NCBI GenBank assembly: GCA_016839665.1
Contig: JAEOTU010000166.1
Span: 1 to 14,586, forward strand
Length of the DNA stretch: 14,586 nucleotides
Reading direction: 5' to 3'
From: Candidatus Hodarchaeota archaeon
Lineage (GTDB): Archaea > Asgardarchaeota > Heimdallarchaeia > Hodarchaeales > Hodarchaeaceae
Every line of letters begins with the position of its first letter. Positions within the stretch are counted from its first letter, which is position 1. Made by a program: the position numbers and the translations under genes. The notes beneath the pieces were generated by a model that was not told the origin of the DNA, did no database searches, and saw only the letters and a program-made list of their open reading frames with translations. Positions 1 through 5,477 of the stretch are shown here, piece by piece.

Positions 1-30
1 GAGTAATTAGGTTAATGAAGGATAAATTAA

Positions 31-52
31 TCCTCCCCCCTTCTTCTTTTTT
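31..52 (+). terminator. Polypyrimidine tract, possible terminator of a gene left of the window
   Basis: A 22-nt run made only of C and T (six C in a row, ending in six T) stands in an AT-rich region with no gene. Archaeal transcription usually ends in T-rich tracts, so this could close a plus-strand gene that lies left of the window. No hairpin precedes it. The assignment is an inference. Confidence 0.3.
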
Positions 53-97
53 GATTTACACTCCCTTTTTACCCTATTATTTGTGAATGTATATACG

Positions 98-110
98 TTT
101 TATATAAAAA
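98..110 (+). promoter_or_regulatory. TATA-box-like element upstream of the vapBC cassette
   Basis: The sequence TTTTATATAAAAA is a good match to an archaeal TATA box. Transcription from it would begin around 125-135, inside the first copy of the dispersed repeat, leaving a leader of about 105 nt before the vapB ATG at 239. A second TATA-like element lies nearer to the gene at 183-191, so which one is used is open. Confidence 0.35.
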
Positions 111-116
111 TCGGTC

Positions 117-150
117 ATAACCAACGACTTGTTCCGAAAAAAGTTGATAT
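117..150 (+). repeat. Dispersed cassette-boundary repeat, copy 1
   Basis: Reads ATAACCAACG, then ACTTGTTCCG, then six A, then GTTGATAT. I use this copy as the reference. Other copies start at 927, 1264, 2137 and 3012, all in the same orientation and all at the edges of the two-gene cassettes. CAAC near the left end can pair with GTTG near the right end, giving a weak stem-loop. Confidence 0.7.
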
Positions 151-164
151 TGGAATAATTTCGA

Positions 165-191
165 AAAATTCATTCAATAGAATTTTATAAA
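165..191 (+). promoter_or_regulatory. Inverted repeat overlapping a TATA box, likely vapB operator/promoter
   Basis: AAAATTC (165-171) and GAATTTT (180-186) form a perfect 7-bp inverted repeat with an 8-nt spacer. The right arm overlaps a TATA-like TTTTATAAA (183-191), about 50 nt before the vapB ATG. VapB antitoxins of the AbrB fold usually repress their own operon by binding inverted repeats at the promoter, so an operator here fits. AT-rich DNA makes short palindromes by chance, so this is tentative. Confidence 0.35.
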
Positions 192-238
192 AAAAAACCT
201 TGCAAAACTATAAAAACCAATGAAATATAAAAATATCC

Positions 239-481
239 ATGATAAAAGCGAAAATCACTAAAAATGGAATGATTAATTTTCCTGCAGAATATAGAAAAAA
301 ACTCAATCTGCAACCAGGTGATGAGGTAGGGTTTTTAGAAACACCTGAGGGTCTGATAGTAATACCAGTACGAGATATACTCAGTTTAACAAATCCCCAA
401 GAACTACCAATAGCTAAAGAAATTATCTTAGAAGTACATGCAGAAAGACAACAAGATAGAAATCACCCTGAGGATGATTAA
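239..481 (+). CDS. vapB: VapB-type antitoxin, AbrB/MazE/SpoVT DNA-binding domain
   Basis: This 80-residue protein carries a swapped-hairpin AbrB-like domain in residues 1-45 (IKAKITKNGMINFPAEYRKK, then LNLQPGDEVGF), the classic form for antitoxins and small transcription factors. The tail (about 46-80) is acidic and charged, as expected for the segment that wraps and inhibits a toxin. The stop codon overlaps the ATG of the PIN-domain gene by one base (TAATG), so the two are translationally coupled and form a VapBC pair. The family neutralises the toxin by binding it and represses its own promoter. No clear Shine-Dalgarno precedes the ATG; the leader is nearly pure A/T. An out-of-frame ATG at 220 is not used. 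Confidence 0.9.
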   Translation: MIKAKITKNGMINFPAEYRKKLNLQPGDEVGFLETPEGLIVIPVRDILSLTNPQELPIAKEIILEVHAERQQDRNHPEDD

Positions 482-873
482 TGAACATTATTTGGGATAC
501 AGGTGCATTAAGCCTTTTTTTTGCAGACCACACGGAAGCTAAAGGATACATGCAACAAATAATGGTTCATAAAAATGTTGGATATATTCCACGTCTGATT
601 TTGGCCGAATTCTTCTACAAGACCTGCCAGAAGTTAGGTAAAGAAGTAGCTCAAATAAGACTGGTAGCATTACGGCAAGTTCCCATAATCGAAGAAACGA
701 TTAGTGAAGAGGAGGTGTTAGGAATAGGTATGCTTAAAGTTAAGCATTCAAATTTATCTCTCGCCGATTGTGTTTTAGTTCAATTAGCAAAAAGGCATCA
801 TGCGACAATTCTTACAACTGAAGAGCCAATTACAACTGTCAAAGGAATAAAAGCTAATAAATTGACTTACTGA
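481..873 (+). CDS. vapC: VapC-type toxin, PIN-domain ribonuclease
   Basis: This 130-residue protein has the length and motif order of a single PIN domain, a Mg2+-dependent endoribonuclease fold. Visible acidic residues are D6 in the opening strand (IIWDTGALSLFF), E43 (LILAEFF), D96 in the SLADCVLVQLAK helix, and the TTEE motif at 112-115, where the fourth acidic residue is Glu rather than the common Asp. All four metal-ligand positions look intact, so the enzyme is probably active. VapC toxins cut tRNA or rRNA when the antitoxin is degraded; the target cannot be read from the sequence. The gene overlaps vapB by one base. A T-rich stretch follows the stop, and copy 2 of the boundary repeat starts 54 bp downstream. 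Confidence 0.9.
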   Translation: MNIIWDTGALSLFFADHTEAKGYMQQIMVHKNVGYIPRLILAEFFYKTCQKLGKEVAQIRLVALRQVPIIEETISEEEVLGIGMLKVKHSNLSLADCVLVQLAKRHHATILTTEEPITTVKGIKANKLTY

Positions 874-926
874 TTTTTCTGTATTTATCCTTTGTATTCT
901 TCGTAATATTATACTGCAGATGTGCA

Positions 927-960
927 ATAGCCAACGAATAGTTCCATAAAAGATTGAGAG
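927..960 (+). repeat. Dispersed cassette-boundary repeat, copy 2 (degenerate)
   Basis: Ungapped alignment to the copy at 117-150 gives about 25 of 34 matches, including CCAACGA and GTTCC. It starts 54 bp after the vapC stop, almost the same distance as the copy at 2137 lies after the DUF5615 gene. The T-rich TTTTCTGT sequence after both stops also looks alike, so the shared unit may be longer than 34 bp. Confidence 0.6.
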
Positions 961-1263
961 TTCTACAAAGGAATAGCAAAAAAATGTACAGGTTAAGTTG
1001 ATGACAATACCTGTTAGGCGACATTAAAATATCAAAATTGCTTACATAGAATCCAAATATGATTTCAAACAAATCTAGCTAAACTAACATCTCCCTCAGA
1101 TCGCTTTTTAAGACATCAATTTCAGAAGAAACTGTGAGTAGAATCATAGGCTAAAGAAGTTCCTTATTTCTCCTTTTTTTTTATTCCATATTTTTAAAAT
1201 TTCAAAGGTCGTAAAAAGTAGATTTGACTTCAATGATCTATGTCATTTCTTTTTCAATGTCGT

Positions 1264-1297
1264 ATAACCAATGATATCTTCCTAAAAAATAATATTA
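1264..1297 (+). repeat. Dispersed cassette-boundary repeat, copy 3 (weak)
   Basis: ATAACCAATGA, then TTCC and six A, at the same spacing as the reference copy; about 23 of 34 positions match but the right end is lost. Upstream, the 12-mer TTCTTTTTCAAT (1247-1258) also occurs before the copy at 2137 (2106-2117), which supports real relatedness over chance. Confidence 0.4.
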
Positions 1298-1362
1298 TAG
1301 GAATATTTAATATTGTAATAAGATCGGAGTAAAATGACAAAAAGGAAAAATAATTAAGGAAT

Positions 1363-1380
1363 ATCAGTATAAATACTGAT
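1363..1380 (+). promoter_or_regulatory. 18-bp palindrome with embedded TATA box, likely operator/promoter of the DUF433-DUF5615 operon
   Basis: ATCAGTAT-AA-ATACTGAT is a perfect inverted repeat with 8-bp arms. Its centre, GTATAAATAC, is a plausible archaeal TATA box. Transcription would then start near 1395-1405, which suits translation from the TTG at 1449 and argues against the TTG at 1380-1382, which lies at the edge of the palindrome. A repressor bound here would block TBP directly, as expected for an autoregulated antitoxin operon. Confidence 0.5.
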
Positions 1381-1448
1381 TGAATACAATTAACAAAAAA
1401 TTTAAGAATAATCCAAAATTATCTTACCCTCTGATAAGGTGTACATAC

Positions 1449-1700
1449 TTGGAAATATACTTAGGTAGATTTATCGTCAAAGATCCTGAAATTTGCCATG
1501 GAGAGCCAACTTTTCGGGGTACACGTATTTTAGTGGCTGATGTTCTAGAACAAGTGGCAAATGGAATGGATTGGGAAGCTATTATTAATGAATGGCGTGG
1601 TTCTTTGTCTAAAGAAGCAATTGCTGAGGCTATACGATTAGCTCGTGAACTATTTATTTCTTACAATCCAAAGCTTACTCCGGAGCCATCGGAAACTTGA
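1449..1700 (+). CDS. DUF433-family antitoxin (VapB45-like)
   Basis: The core IVKDPEICHGEPTFRGTRI followed by VADVLEQVANGMDWEAI and a helix rich in EAIAEAIRLA is the signature of DUF433, a small winged-helix/HTH antitoxin family that pairs with DUF5615 PIN-like toxins. I place the start at TTG 1449 (84 codons including stop, a normal family length) because AGGTG at 1437-1441 sits 7 nt before it. The frame stays open up to TTG 1380, but that start has no ribosome site, overlaps the operator palindrome, and adds 23 residues that do not resemble the family. The stop overlaps the next start by four bases (TTGA), so the pair is translationally coupled. It probably binds the toxin and its own promoter. 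Confidence 0.85.
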   Translation: MEIYLGRFIVKDPEICHGEPTFRGTRILVADVLEQVANGMDWEAIINEWRGSLSKEAIAEAIRLARELFISYNPKLTPEPSET

Positions 1701-2086
1701 TTCTTCTTGATGAAAATATCATTGACAGTCAGAGATTATTATTACAAAGTTGGAAAATACATATACGCCAGATTGGTTATGAAATTGAAAAGAAAGGGAT
1801 GAAAGATCCAGAAATCATCCCATTTTTACATAAAACTGGAGAAATAACCTTTTTCACCCGTGATGGAGGATTTTATCAAAAAGATCTTTGTCACTCTAAA
1901 TACTGTATTGTTTATCTAGCTGTAGGTCAATCAGAGGTGGCAACTTTCATTCAACGTTTGCTTAAACATTCTGCTTTCAATATAAAGGCGAAAAGAATGG
2001 GTAAAATAATATCAATTAGTCATCTACATATACGATTTTGGCAATTGAGACAGGATAGCGAAACATTACTTGAGTGGCTTTCATAA
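1697..2086 (+). CDS. DUF5615 PIN-like toxin, predicted ribonuclease
   Basis: This 129-residue protein begins ILLDENI, the hallmark DEN start of DUF5615/Mut7-C-type PIN-like nucleases (D5, E6). A second acidic position is D38 (KDPEIIPF) and the strand-end motif FFTRDGGFY gives T54-R55-D56. The remaining helices and the SISHLHIRFW strand complete the fold. These residues would hold a divalent metal for RNA cleavage. The start is TTG at 1697, inside the stop of the DUF433 gene. The DUF433-DUF5615 gene order with a 4-base overlap is the standard toxin-antitoxin layout. The substrate is unknown. T-rich sequence follows the stop, then a boundary repeat 51 bp further on. Confidence 0.85.
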   Translation: MILLDENIIDSQRLLLQSWKIHIRQIGYEIEKKGMKDPEIIPFLHKTGEITFFTRDGGFYQKDLCHSKYCIVYLAVGQSEVATFIQRLLKHSAFNIKAKRMGKIISISHLHIRFWQLRQDSETLLEWLS

Positions 2087-2136
2087 TTTGGATATTTTCT
2101 GTTTATTCTTTTTCAATACAAGGAGGTTCGTGTGTA

Positions 2137-2170
2137 ATACCAACGCATTGTTCCGAAAAAAAGTTGATAG
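2137..2170 (+). repeat. Dispersed cassette-boundary repeat, copy 4
   Basis: ATACCAACG, a short variable piece, TTGTTCCG, seven A, GTTGATAG. It is the closest match to copy 1, with small length changes (one extra A and one base missing on the left). It lies between the DUF5615 gene and the winged-helix/protease pair. A perfect AAGGAGGT (2120-2127) precedes it without a credible gene. Confidence 0.7.
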
Positions 2171-2217
2171 AGGAAGAGTCTGCGTCTTAATTAATTATTA
2201 GAAAAAGGGATGGAAAT

Positions 2218-2253
2218 ATTAATTAATGAATTAATTGATGAATTAATTAAGGA
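2218..2253 (+). repeat. Three tandem 12-bp repeats upstream of the winged-helix gene
   Basis: Units ATTAATTAATGA, ATTAATTGATGA and ATTAATTAAGGA follow one another with two or fewer changes between neighbours. The last unit supplies the AAGGA ribosome site (2249-2253) five bases before the ATG at 2259. The array could be a repeated operator half-site, or the coding sequence of an amphipathic helix if translation starts at ATG 2210 (see findings). Confidence 0.6.
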
Positions 2254-2258
2254 TCATT

Positions 2259-2594
2259 ATGCTAGTTTTGAAAAAAATCATCTCACATTTAGAGAAGGTT
2301 CGGGAAAGCACAATCTTAGAAATGACTCAGGTAGCAACTGAACTAGATCGTAATAGACTTTCTGGATTTTTAAGAGCTTGTGAAGAAGTAGGAATCATTG
2401 AAAGCATTGGAAAAGCCTCTCATCGCAAATATAAACTTACTGATAGTTATTTACAAACATTGGACAATCTTTCACTTCGGAAAAATCATGTTGAAAGACC
2501 GCAGATAGGCAGAAAGAAATGGCATTATCCCTACAAAAAGCGTCTAAAAAAACGTAATATTTCTTGGAGCGATGAAATACCAGAAGGGGTATAG
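2259..2594 (+). CDS. Small winged-helix-like protein, possible antitoxin
   Basis: This 111-residue protein is not one I can name. Residues about 9-60 read as a winged helix: helix 1 near LEKVRES, helix 2 MTQVATELD, a recognition helix RLSGFLRACEEVGII, and a short wing KASHRKYKLT. The C-terminal 40 residues are strongly basic (RKKWHYPYKKRLKKR), suiting nucleic-acid binding. ATG 2259 has AAGGA five bases upstream. Its stop lies 4 nt before the best start of the protease gene, so the two form one operon. By position it corresponds to the antitoxin/regulator gene of the two cassettes to its left; this role is inferred. A different N-terminus may exist in another frame, entering this frame at a seven-A run (2271-2277). 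Confidence 0.55.
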   Translation: MLVLKKIISHLEKVRESTILEMTQVATELDRNRLSGFLRACEEVGIIESIGKASHRKYKLTDSYLQTLDNLSLRKNHVERPQIGRKKWHYPYKKRLKKRNISWSDEIPEGV

Positions 2595-2598
2595 TATT

Positions 2599-3015
2599 AT
2601 GCCATGTGATCTGAAAATAATTAAGGAATATTTGTTTAAAGAAATTGAAACTGGAATACTGTTACCAACAATATCTTTGCAAATCCATCGTGAAGGTATG
2701 AAACGATCAATTGTTACGGATGCGATAATTGATACAGGGTATGAAAAAGGATTACTTTTATCAAAAGAGGTCAGTGATTTACTATTCCTAATTGGTGATC
2801 CTGAACGAGAGGATTCCTTAGGTTCTGGATACATAGAAATTCCGTGTGACGTATTTTTTTTACGAGTCAAAGTTTTTGATCGTTGGTTATTAACAGAAGG
2901 ATTTGCTCCAAAAGATGAAGGCTTTGAAACAATTATCGGAACTGAACTGCTTAAGTTAGTAAATATTTGCCTCAGAGGACCAGAAAATAAGACTTATATA
3001 GCAGCTGTGGAATAA
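2599..3015 (+). CDS. Retropepsin-like (clan AA) aspartic protease domain protein
   Basis: This 138-residue protein (147 if started at ATG 2572) has the two marks of single-domain retropepsin-like proteases: a catalytic DTG in AIIDTGYEKGLLLS (D54-G56, counted from 2572) and a late IIGTELLKLV (121-130), equivalent to the hydrophobic-hydrophobic-Gly strand that backs the active site. Such proteins form dimers with one Asp from each chain. I favour ATG 2599 because AAGGGG (2584-2589) is 9 nt upstream; ATG 2572 has GGAG only two bases before it. Using 2572 would overlap the winged-helix gene by 23 bp. No signal peptide or membrane segment is seen, so it should act in the cytoplasm. Substrate unknown. 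Its stop codon lies inside the last boundary repeat. Confidence 0.65.
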   Translation: MPCDLKIIKEYLFKEIETGILLPTISLQIHREGMKRSIVTDAIIDTGYEKGLLLSKEVSDLLFLIGDPEREDSLGSGYIEIPCDVFFLRVKVFDRWLLTEGFAPKDEGFETIIGTELLKLVNICLRGPENKTYIAAVE

Positions 3016-3045
3016 CCAATGCTTGTTTCGAAAAAAAGTTGATAT
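3012..3045 (+). repeat. Dispersed cassette-boundary repeat, copy 5
   Basis: ATAACCAATG, CTTGTTTCG, seven A, GTTGATAT. It ends exactly like copy 1 and includes the stop codon of the protease gene (TAA 3013-3015). The change CAAC to CAAT keeps pairing with GTTG through a G-U pair. It is followed 8 bp later by the start of the oxidoreductase remnant. Confidence 0.7.
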
Positions 3046-3052
3046 TTTTGGT

Positions 3053-3175
3053 ATGAAAAGAAAAAAAATACCATGGCATGAGCTAGCAGGGAAAATTGAA
3101 ACAGTAGGCAAAGATGTAACTCTGTTCAAGAAGGGTGACCAGGTTTTTGGAACTACAACTTTGATAGAAAGATAG
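3053..3175 (+). pseudogene. Remnant of an MDR-type quinone oxidoreductase gene
   Basis: A 40-codon frame from ATG 3053 to TAG 3173-3175 contains ELAGKIETVGKDVT followed by FKKGDQVF. This is the GroES-like core motif of MDR quinone oxidoreductases and matches [20 protein letters not shown] in the intact gene at 6544, about 250 residues shorter than a full protein. DNA similarity to roughly 6800-6880 is also plain. The N-terminal part, the Rossmann domain and the rest are missing. It is a gene fragment left by deletion, insertion or recombination, with no likely function. Confidence 0.75.
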
Positions 3176-3178
3176 AAA

Positions 3179-3188
3179 TTTTAAATAA
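3179..3188 (+). promoter_or_regulatory. TATA-box-like element before the lipid kinase gene
   Basis: TTTTAAATAA lies about 32-41 nt upstream of the ATG at 3220. Initiation about 25 nt downstream would leave a leader of only some 10 nt, common for archaeal genes with weak or no Shine-Dalgarno site, as here. Confidence 0.4.
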
Positions 3189-3219
3189 ACAATCTTATAC
3201 CTTTCAGAATTGATGGAAC

Positions 3220-5127
3220 ATGACTCCTGATACTACTACCTCTGACCGAGTTACACAAGAAATTGACATGGTTAAATCAAAAAAGAAAGAGGTTTTTCTA
3301 GTAATAAATCCTGTTGCTGCTGGAGGACGTGTTGAAACGGTTTGGGAGGATGAAATTAAGCCATTAGTGGACAATTCCGATCTGGAATATGATTTTGAAT
3401 TCACTTCGTCTCCTCAACATGCTATTGAAATCGCAAGAACCCGAGTTGATGAGGGATACAAAATTATCTGCTCTGTGGGTGGGGATGGAACTGCAAATGA
3501 GGTGCTCAATGGTATTTTAAAAGCCGAAAAAACGGCAATTTTCTCTGCAATTCCTGTTGGGACTGGAAACGATATTCCTACTGTCTATGGGATACCAGAA
3601 GGAGATCTAGAAGCTGCTGTTCAATGTCTAGTGAAAGGCCAAAATAAATCATTCGATGTGGGATATTGTGAAACAGCAGATCGGTACTTTGCTGGAGTAG
3701 CTTCCATGGGGTTTGATGCGGAAGTAGCAGATCGGACAAATAAAGGATCAAAAAGATTTAGTGGGACAAGGAATTATCAATTAGCTCTTGGAAAAACTCT
3801 GTTAAAATTTAAGCCTTATGACCTATTAATTCGAATAGATGGAGAACAGACAATCGAGGGCCAACGAATGTTACTCGCAATAGGTAATGGAAAACGATAT
3901 GGCAGTGGAATGCATATTTGTCCTAATGCAGAAGTAACAGATGGTAAATTTACGGCAACAACGGTACGAAAAATGCGTCGAATCACCCTCCTGAGATTTT
4001 TTCCTACAGTTTATGAGGGCAATCATCTCTTTCATGGCAGTGTAGAAACATTTGAGGGGGGTACAATACACGTGGATTCTCCAAAAAAGAAATGTCTATA
4101 TCAGGTTGATGGTGAAATCATGGGATATTTGCCTGAAACCTTTATTACTAAACCTAATCATCTTACTGTTCGAGTACCTACCCCGTGGTTATCATATGCA
4201 GAAATTTGGAAGAGATCCAAATACAGTGATCCATTTACAGGAAAGAAACTTTTATTGGCTAAACTCGCTTACTTTAATCCCATTTCAAATTTTAAAAGAG
4301 GTCTTGAGTGGAATCAGATCGAGGAGAAAGCAATTGTAGAAGAACAATCAAAGGATGAAATTAGAAGTAATAATGAAAGCAATAATCTTTATGTGAAAGA
4401 AAAGCATTTTTCAAAAAGATTGAATTTTTTCATGTTTAGGACTTTTTTCCAAACAGTCAGTCTATCGATTGCCTTTACAGCGCCTATTACTTTTCCGTGG
4501 TTTTTTAATATCGTTTTTCCAGACTTTTTAGCTCTAATTCCACCAGAAATAACAGCTTGGATTCGAGGATTAATCATTGCAATACAATCTTTTATTGCAC
4601 CTCTTTTTACATCTCTAACTTGGTTAGAACCTCTAATTAGGTTCTTTATGGATCTTTCTGCAATCTTTAATCCCTTTCTTGTTTTTTCAGTATTGATGAT
4701 TCTATTCAATAATATTGGACTTTCTGATGAGGATTATCAAGATCCATTCAGCTCTACTAATGGAACTCCTACATCTACTGGGTATTTTTTGGAATCTATT
4801 CAAAGGAAGTTTCAACTAGGTTTTTCAGCTGCTACCACCATTTTACTAATAGTTTCTAGTTTTGTGTCTCTCTTTTTAGTAATTAGAAGGGCTAGAGGTA
4901 TTTTATATGAAGTTATGACAACTCAAGAAGAAATAAAGCACCTTGAAAAAGTAAGAAAAATTTTCCTCAAATACTGCAAAGAAGGGACCTATACAGAGAT
5001 TGATTATTCTAAAAATAGACTAACGGAATCAGATAAGACAAGTATTTTTACAAATCTAGTGAAATTTGGCCCCGCTGTATCAATGGTTATTCCAGCTATT
5101 GTCGCAATATTTTATATTTTGCTTTAA
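3220..5127 (+). CDS. Diacylglycerol/sphingosine-kinase-family lipid kinase with a C-terminal membrane domain
   Basis: Residues about 22-320 form a DAGK catalytic domain: NPVAAGG (30-36), the nucleotide-binding SVGGDGTANEVLNG (85-98), PVGTGND (112-118), the second-subdomain ASMGFDAEVADRT (161-173) and VDGE (296-299). All key positions look intact, so it should phosphorylate a lipid hydroxyl with ATP, possibly diacylglycerol or an archaeal dialkylglycerol; the true substrate is not visible. Family members are usually about 300 residues. Here a charged linker (365-400) leads to about 235 extra residues with four or five hydrophobic segments (near 409-437, 446-466, 478-498, 533-556, 615-635), a glycine/serine/threonine loop (508-522) and a charged region (565-605). 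I do not recognise this half. It probably anchors the kinase to the membrane. ATG 3268 (M17) is an alternative start. Confidence 0.85.
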   Translation: MTPDTTTSDRVTQEIDMVKSKKKEVFLVINPVAAGGRVETVWEDEIKPLVDNSDLEYDFEFTSSPQHAIEIARTRVDEGYKIICSVGGDGTANEVLNGILKAEKTAIFSAIPVGTGNDIPTVYGIPEGDLEAAVQCLVKGQNKSFDVGYCETADRYFAGVASMGFDAEVADRTNKGSKRFSGTRNYQLALGKTLLKFKPYDLLIRIDGEQTIEGQRMLLAIGNGKRYGSGMHICPNAEVTDGKFTATTVRKMRRITLLRFFPTVYEGNHLFHGSVETFEGGTIHVDSPKKKCLYQVDGEIMGYLPETFITKPNHLTVRVPTPWLSYAEIWKRSKYSDPFTGKKLLLAKLAYFNPISNFKRGLEWNQIEEKAIVEEQSKDEIRSNNESNNLYVKEKHFSKRLNFFMFRTFFQTVSLSIAFTAPITFPWFFNIVFPDFLALIPPEITAWIRGLIIAIQSFIAPLFTSLTWLEPLIRFFMDLSAIFNPFLVFSVLMILFNNIGLSDEDYQDPFSSTNGTPTSTGYFLESIQRKFQLGFSAATTILLIVSSFVSLFLVIRRARGILYEVMTTQEEIKHLEKVRKIFLKYCKEGTYTEIDYSKNRLTESDKTSIFTNLVKFGPAVSMVIPAIVAIFYILL

Positions 5128-5168
5128 TGAATCAATCAGTAATCCTTTACTTAAAATAATGATTCATT
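5126..5168 (+). terminator. Inverted repeat overlapping the stop of the lipid kinase gene
   Basis: AATGAATCA (5126-5134) and TGATTCATT (5160-5168) are perfect 9-bp complementary arms with a 25-nt loop. The left arm overlaps the TAA stop. A six-T run comes about 30 bp later. It could be a termination or RNA-stability hairpin, or a protein-binding site; the long loop makes a strong terminator unlikely. Confidence 0.35.
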
Positions 5169-5477
5169 GTTTAATTAAATGGAGAAAGGAGAGTATTTTT
5201 TAAAACAGGTTTAGTTTAACCAATGGACATTATAATTCTAGAAGTTTTTTGGAAACAGTTTGTCGTATATTCAATGTTTCTTCAGAAGTGTTCTTTAATT
5301 AGAAAAATAATTCTTAACGATTGATAACGAATCCATTTTTCATTTAAATTGATGTCAAATAAGCTTGTAATCACTCGGGGGATTAAGCTGTTTGTTTATG
5401 TCCTTTTCTCTCTTGATGATGAAAGGTTAGAATCTTGTTACAAATTAAATAGGAAGAAGATTAAAATGGTGAAATAA
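5169..5477. other. Intergenic region before the oxidoreductase cluster
   Basis: About 310 bp with no credible gene. It holds a T6 run, an 8-bp palindrome TTCTAGAA (5236-5243), and a partial resemblance to the boundary repeat (TTAACCAATG at 5216-5225) that does not continue. AT-rich pieces such as CATTTAAATT near 5341 could serve as the promoter of the following cluster, but I cannot choose one with confidence. Confidence 0.4.

Larger units (their letters stand above)
874..1448. other. Long intergenic stretch between vapC and the DUF433 gene
   Basis: About 575 bp without a convincing gene. It starts with T-rich sequence just after the vapC stop (possible terminator), holds two degenerate copies of the boundary repeat (927-960 and 1264-1297), a 6-bp inverted repeat ACAGGT/ACCTGT (988-1014), and ends with the operator-like palindrome at 1363-1380. 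The space between the two repeat copies (961-1263) looks like an empty or decayed cassette. A 72-codon minus-strand reading frame at 854-1072 shows no recognisable protein features. Confidence 0.6.

Noticed and set aside
3..86. C-terminal end of an upstream gene in the frame starting at base 3
   Set aside because: The frame is open for 27 codons from the edge, but it runs through the polypyrimidine tract and gives a low-complexity peptide; no way to confirm it.
854..1072. 72-codon minus-strand frame
   Set aside because: No ribosome site, no recognisable domain, overlaps a boundary repeat and the end of vapC; composition looks like translated AT-rich intergenic DNA.
1086..1145. Possible HTH or transposase relic (frame with TSISEETVSRIIG)
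   Set aside because: Only about 20 codons are open and the similarity is too short to support any family.
2120..2201. Small gene after a perfect AAGGAGGT site (GTG 2130 to TAG 2201)
   Set aside because: Only 23 codons, spacing of two bases is too short, and it reads through the repeat; the other copies do not keep this frame.
117..3045. The repeats as a CRISPR array
   Set aside because: Copies are 337-875 bp apart, too degenerate, and separated by genes; no regular 30-40 bp spacers and no cas genes.
117..3045. The repeats as integron attC sites
   Set aside because: The core sites required for attC (RYYYAAC and GTTRRRY) are not matched, copies are only about 34 bp, and no integrase is in the window. 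Only the layout is similar.
4389..4709. Minus-strand frame inside the lipid kinase membrane domain, and similar antisense frames at 2544-2870, 6684-7013 and 12669-12989
   Set aside because: They mirror well-supported plus-strand genes with clear motifs and show no domains or ribosome sites of their own.
5216..5249. A sixth boundary repeat before the MDR genes (TTAACCAATG)
   Set aside because: Ten bases nearly match the left end, but the TTCC and poly-A parts do not follow at the right spacing; chance is likely in AT-rich DNA.
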